A stretch of DNA of 64,000 nucleotides from contig NVUY01000009.1 in the NCBI GenBank assembly GCA_002733215.1, forward strand, positions 3,416 through 67,415. Reading direction: 5' to 3'. Below are positions 62,345 through 64,000 of the stretch, piece after piece. A program made the translations under genes and the position numbers. The notes under the pieces are model-generated. The model was not told the DNA's origin, searched no databases, and worked only from the letters and a program-made list of their open reading frames with translations. Numbering within the stretch: the first letter of the stretch is position 1; each line of letters begins with the position of its first letter. The DNA comes from Sulfurovum sp. (GTDB lineage: Bacteria; Campylobacterota; Campylobacteria; Campylobacterales; Sulfurovaceae).

Positions 62345-63447
62345 TCCCTTTTCTAGATTTAAAAACATTAAATGCACCTTATGAACAAGAGCTTATCCAA
62401 GCTTCCACGGAAGTGATTCAAAGTGGTTGGTATATACACGGAGGAGCATGTCAAAACTTTGAAAAAGAGTTCGCAGATTTTTGCGGAACAGAACATTGTA
62501 TAGGTGTTGCCAATGGTTTGGATGCTTTAACCCTGATCTTTTCTGCTTATAAAGAAATGGGCATTCTTCATGACGGGGATGAAGTGATCGTTCCTGCCAA
62601 CACTTACATTGCGTCTATTTTGGCTATTTCACAAAATGATCTAAAGCCTGTTCTAGTAGAACCTGACATTCATACCTACAATCTCGACCCTTCTCAAATT
62701 GAAGCAAAGATCACTTCTAAAACCAAAGCCATTATGGCTGTGCATCTTTATGGTCAAACTGCCAATATGCAGGAGATAAACAAAATTGCAAAAAAGCATA
62801 ACTTGAAAGTGATAGAAGATTCGGCTCAGGCTCACGGCGCGATGTATGATGGAAAACTAAGCGGAAACTTAGCTGATGCTTCCGGTTTTAGTTTTTATCC
62901 TGGGAAGAACTTAGGTGCTTTGGGAGATGGCGGTGCAGTCACAACCAATGATAAAGTACTTGCTGATACTATACGGGCTTTAGGAAATTATGGAAGCCAT
63001 AAAAAATATGAGAACCTTTATAAAGGTGTTAACAGCCGCTTAGATGAGATGCAGGCTGCTCTCCTGAACGTTAAACTAAAACATTTAGATAGAGACACGC
63101 AAAGAAGAAGAGAAATAGCAGATTTTTATTTAGAAAATATAAATAATAAAAACATTATCTTACCCAGAGTAGAAAATAAAGAGTCTCATGTATGGCATCT
63201 CTTTGTTGTAAGAGCAGACAACAGAGAGAAGCTTCAAAAATTTCTTTTAGAGAATGAGATACAATCGATGATCCATTACCCAATTCCTCCTCATAAACAA
63301 GAAGCCTATAAAGAGTGGAAAGATATCTCTTTTCCCATTACAGAAAAAATTCATGCAGAAGTATTGAGTATTCCTATGAGCCCTGTCCTCACAGAAGAAC
63401 AAACCACAAAAATTGTAGCTGTACTTAATCGATATGAGGCTAATTAA
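62341..63447 (+). CDS. DegT/DnrJ/EryC1 sugar aminotransferase, FdtB/QdtB-like
   Basis: The 368-residue PLP enzyme has [29 protein letters not shown] (PLP-binding Asp) and [16 protein letters not shown] with the PLP lysine. It should aminate the 3-keto sugar made by the FdtA-like enzyme. Together the three genes give dTDP-3-acetamido-3,6-dideoxyhexose (Fuc3NAc or Qui3NAc), depending on the ketoisomerase type. Confidence 0.92.
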   Translation: MIPFLDLKTLNAPYEQELIQASTEVIQSGWYIHGGACQNFEKEFADFCGTEHCIGVANGLDALTLIFSAYKEMGILHDGDEVIVPANTYIASILAISQNDLKPVLVEPDIHTYNLDPSQIEAKITSKTKAIMAVHLYGQTANMQEINKIAKKHNLKVIEDSAQAHGAMYDGKLSGNLADASGFSFYPGKNLGALGDGGAVTTNDKVLADTIRALGNYGSHKKYENLYKGVNSRLDEMQAALLNVKLKHLDRDTQRRREIADFYLENINNKNIILPRVENKESHVWHLFVVRADNREKLQKFLLENEIQSMIHYPIPPHKQEAYKEWKDISFPITEKIHAEVLSIPMSPVLTEEQTTKIVAVLNRYEAN

Positions 63448-64000
63448 TGTCACAAACACTTTTAAGTACTCTGGTACCTTGTTATAATCATGAAGATTTC
63501 ATTAGAGATACCATAGAAAGTATCTGGAAACAAAATATTGACAATATGGAGATTATTGTGATCGATGACGGTTCAAAAGATAAGAGTTTTGAAGTCTTAA
63601 AAAAACTGCAAGCTTCTTCTCCTGTACCTATGCATATCAGTACTCAAGACAATGTAGGTCTTGTAAAAACACTCAACCGCTGTTTAGCTAAAGCTCAAGG
63701 CAAATACATCTCTTTGATCGGTTCTGATGACTTGTACTTTCCCTCTGCCTTGGTAACCTTACTTGAGGATATACAAAAAGAAGATGCGCTAAAAGTTATT
63801 TATGCCAATGCAAGAGAATTTAAAGGAGATGTGCTTTTTGAAAAGATGCATCAAAGTCAAATAACGGATTTACTTGCACTCACAACGAATGAGATAGAAA
63901 AAAAACTACGCACTGAAGTGCCTCGTCCACTCTTGACACAGTGTGCTATTTTTGAAAAAAGTCTGCTTGAGGGTATTCATGGTTGGGATGAAACTTTAAT
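63447..64000 (+). CDS. Family 2 glycosyltransferase (partial)
   Basis: The start overlaps the aminotransferase stop as TAATG. The open frame reaches the window edge after about 184 codons. It has the GT-A fold opening STLVPCYNHEDFI, IIVIDDGSKDKS, and the DxD-like region LIGSDDLYFPSAL. It probably transfers the sugar made by the operon to a surface glycan or O-antigen. The acceptor domain lies outside the window. Confidence 0.9.
   Translation, partial: MSQTLLSTLVPCYNHEDFIRDTIESIWKQNIDNMEIIVIDDGSKDKSFEVLKKLQASSPVPMHISTQDNVGLVKTLNRCLAKAQGKYISLIGSDDLYFPSALVTLLEDIQKEDALKVIYANAREFKGDVLFEKMHQSQITDLLALTTNEIEKKLRTEVPRPLLTQCAIFEKSLLEGIHGWDETL

Overview
The window looks like chromosome from a Campylobacterota (formerly Epsilonproteobacteria) bacterium, most likely a Sulfurovum- or Sulfurimonas-type chemolithoautotroph. 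The grounds are an SdhABE (type E) succinate:quinone reductase, two NosL-type copper proteins with an ABC exporter, a siroheme nitrite/sulfite reductase, a complete 13-gene nuo operon, and the gene order aroB - mscS-like - mtaB - FtsH-like AAA - bioV-like, which I recall from Helicobacter and relatives. This assignment is inference from gene content; no 16S rRNA or tRNA gene was found.

Layout. 1-3.9 kb (minus): NosL-like proteins plus an ABC exporter. 4.0-8.9 kb (minus): sdhA-sdhB-sdhE, preceded by a separate gene for a protein that reads like SdhB fused to part of SdhE with nearly all cluster cysteines lost. 9.0-14.7 kb (minus): two tandem cassettes of acyl carrier protein - MBOAT acyltransferase - SGNH protein. 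14.7-20.6 kb: GDSL esterase, thiL, a cytochrome c, a phosphoglycolate phosphatase-type HAD, siroheme reductase and truD. 20.7-27.9 kb: a Tyr/Arg-rich lipoprotein, small unknown genes, a membrane-stress-type operon (29-codon membrane peptide, xpaC-like, telA-like, SPFH/GYF, zinc-ribbon) and a lytic transglycosylase.

27.9-39 kb is an accessory, decaying region: two toxin-antitoxin modules (PIN/RHH and HigBA), an IS200-type insertion sequence, RAYT-type remnants, fragments of araC-, nhaA-, moeA- and TPM-type genes, two frameshifted unknown genes, paired direct repeats, small lipoproteins, a lysozyme-L,D-transpeptidase fusion and small membrane proteins. 39.3-64 kb returns to core genome: tgt, a TrkA-type protein, nuoA-N with fused nuoCD and canonical nuoE/nuoF, then aroB to a bioV-like gene, and the start of a surface-sugar operon (FdtA, acetyltransferase and FdtB homologues plus a family 2 glycosyltransferase cut by the window edge).

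Physiologically, SdhABE and complex I feed the quinone pool, and the NosL/ABC cluster probably serves copper supply to a periplasmic or membrane cuproenzyme encoded elsewhere. The most unusual items are the cysteine-poor SdhB-SdhE-like protein (7854-8921), the duplicated ACP-MBOAT-SGNH cassettes, the xpaC/telA/SPFH/zinc-ribbon operon headed by a tiny membrane peptide, the lysozyme-L,D-transpeptidase fusion, a protease-dead FtsH homologue, and five start codons that each lie exactly six bases after a -10-like hexamer, suggesting leaderless mRNAs.
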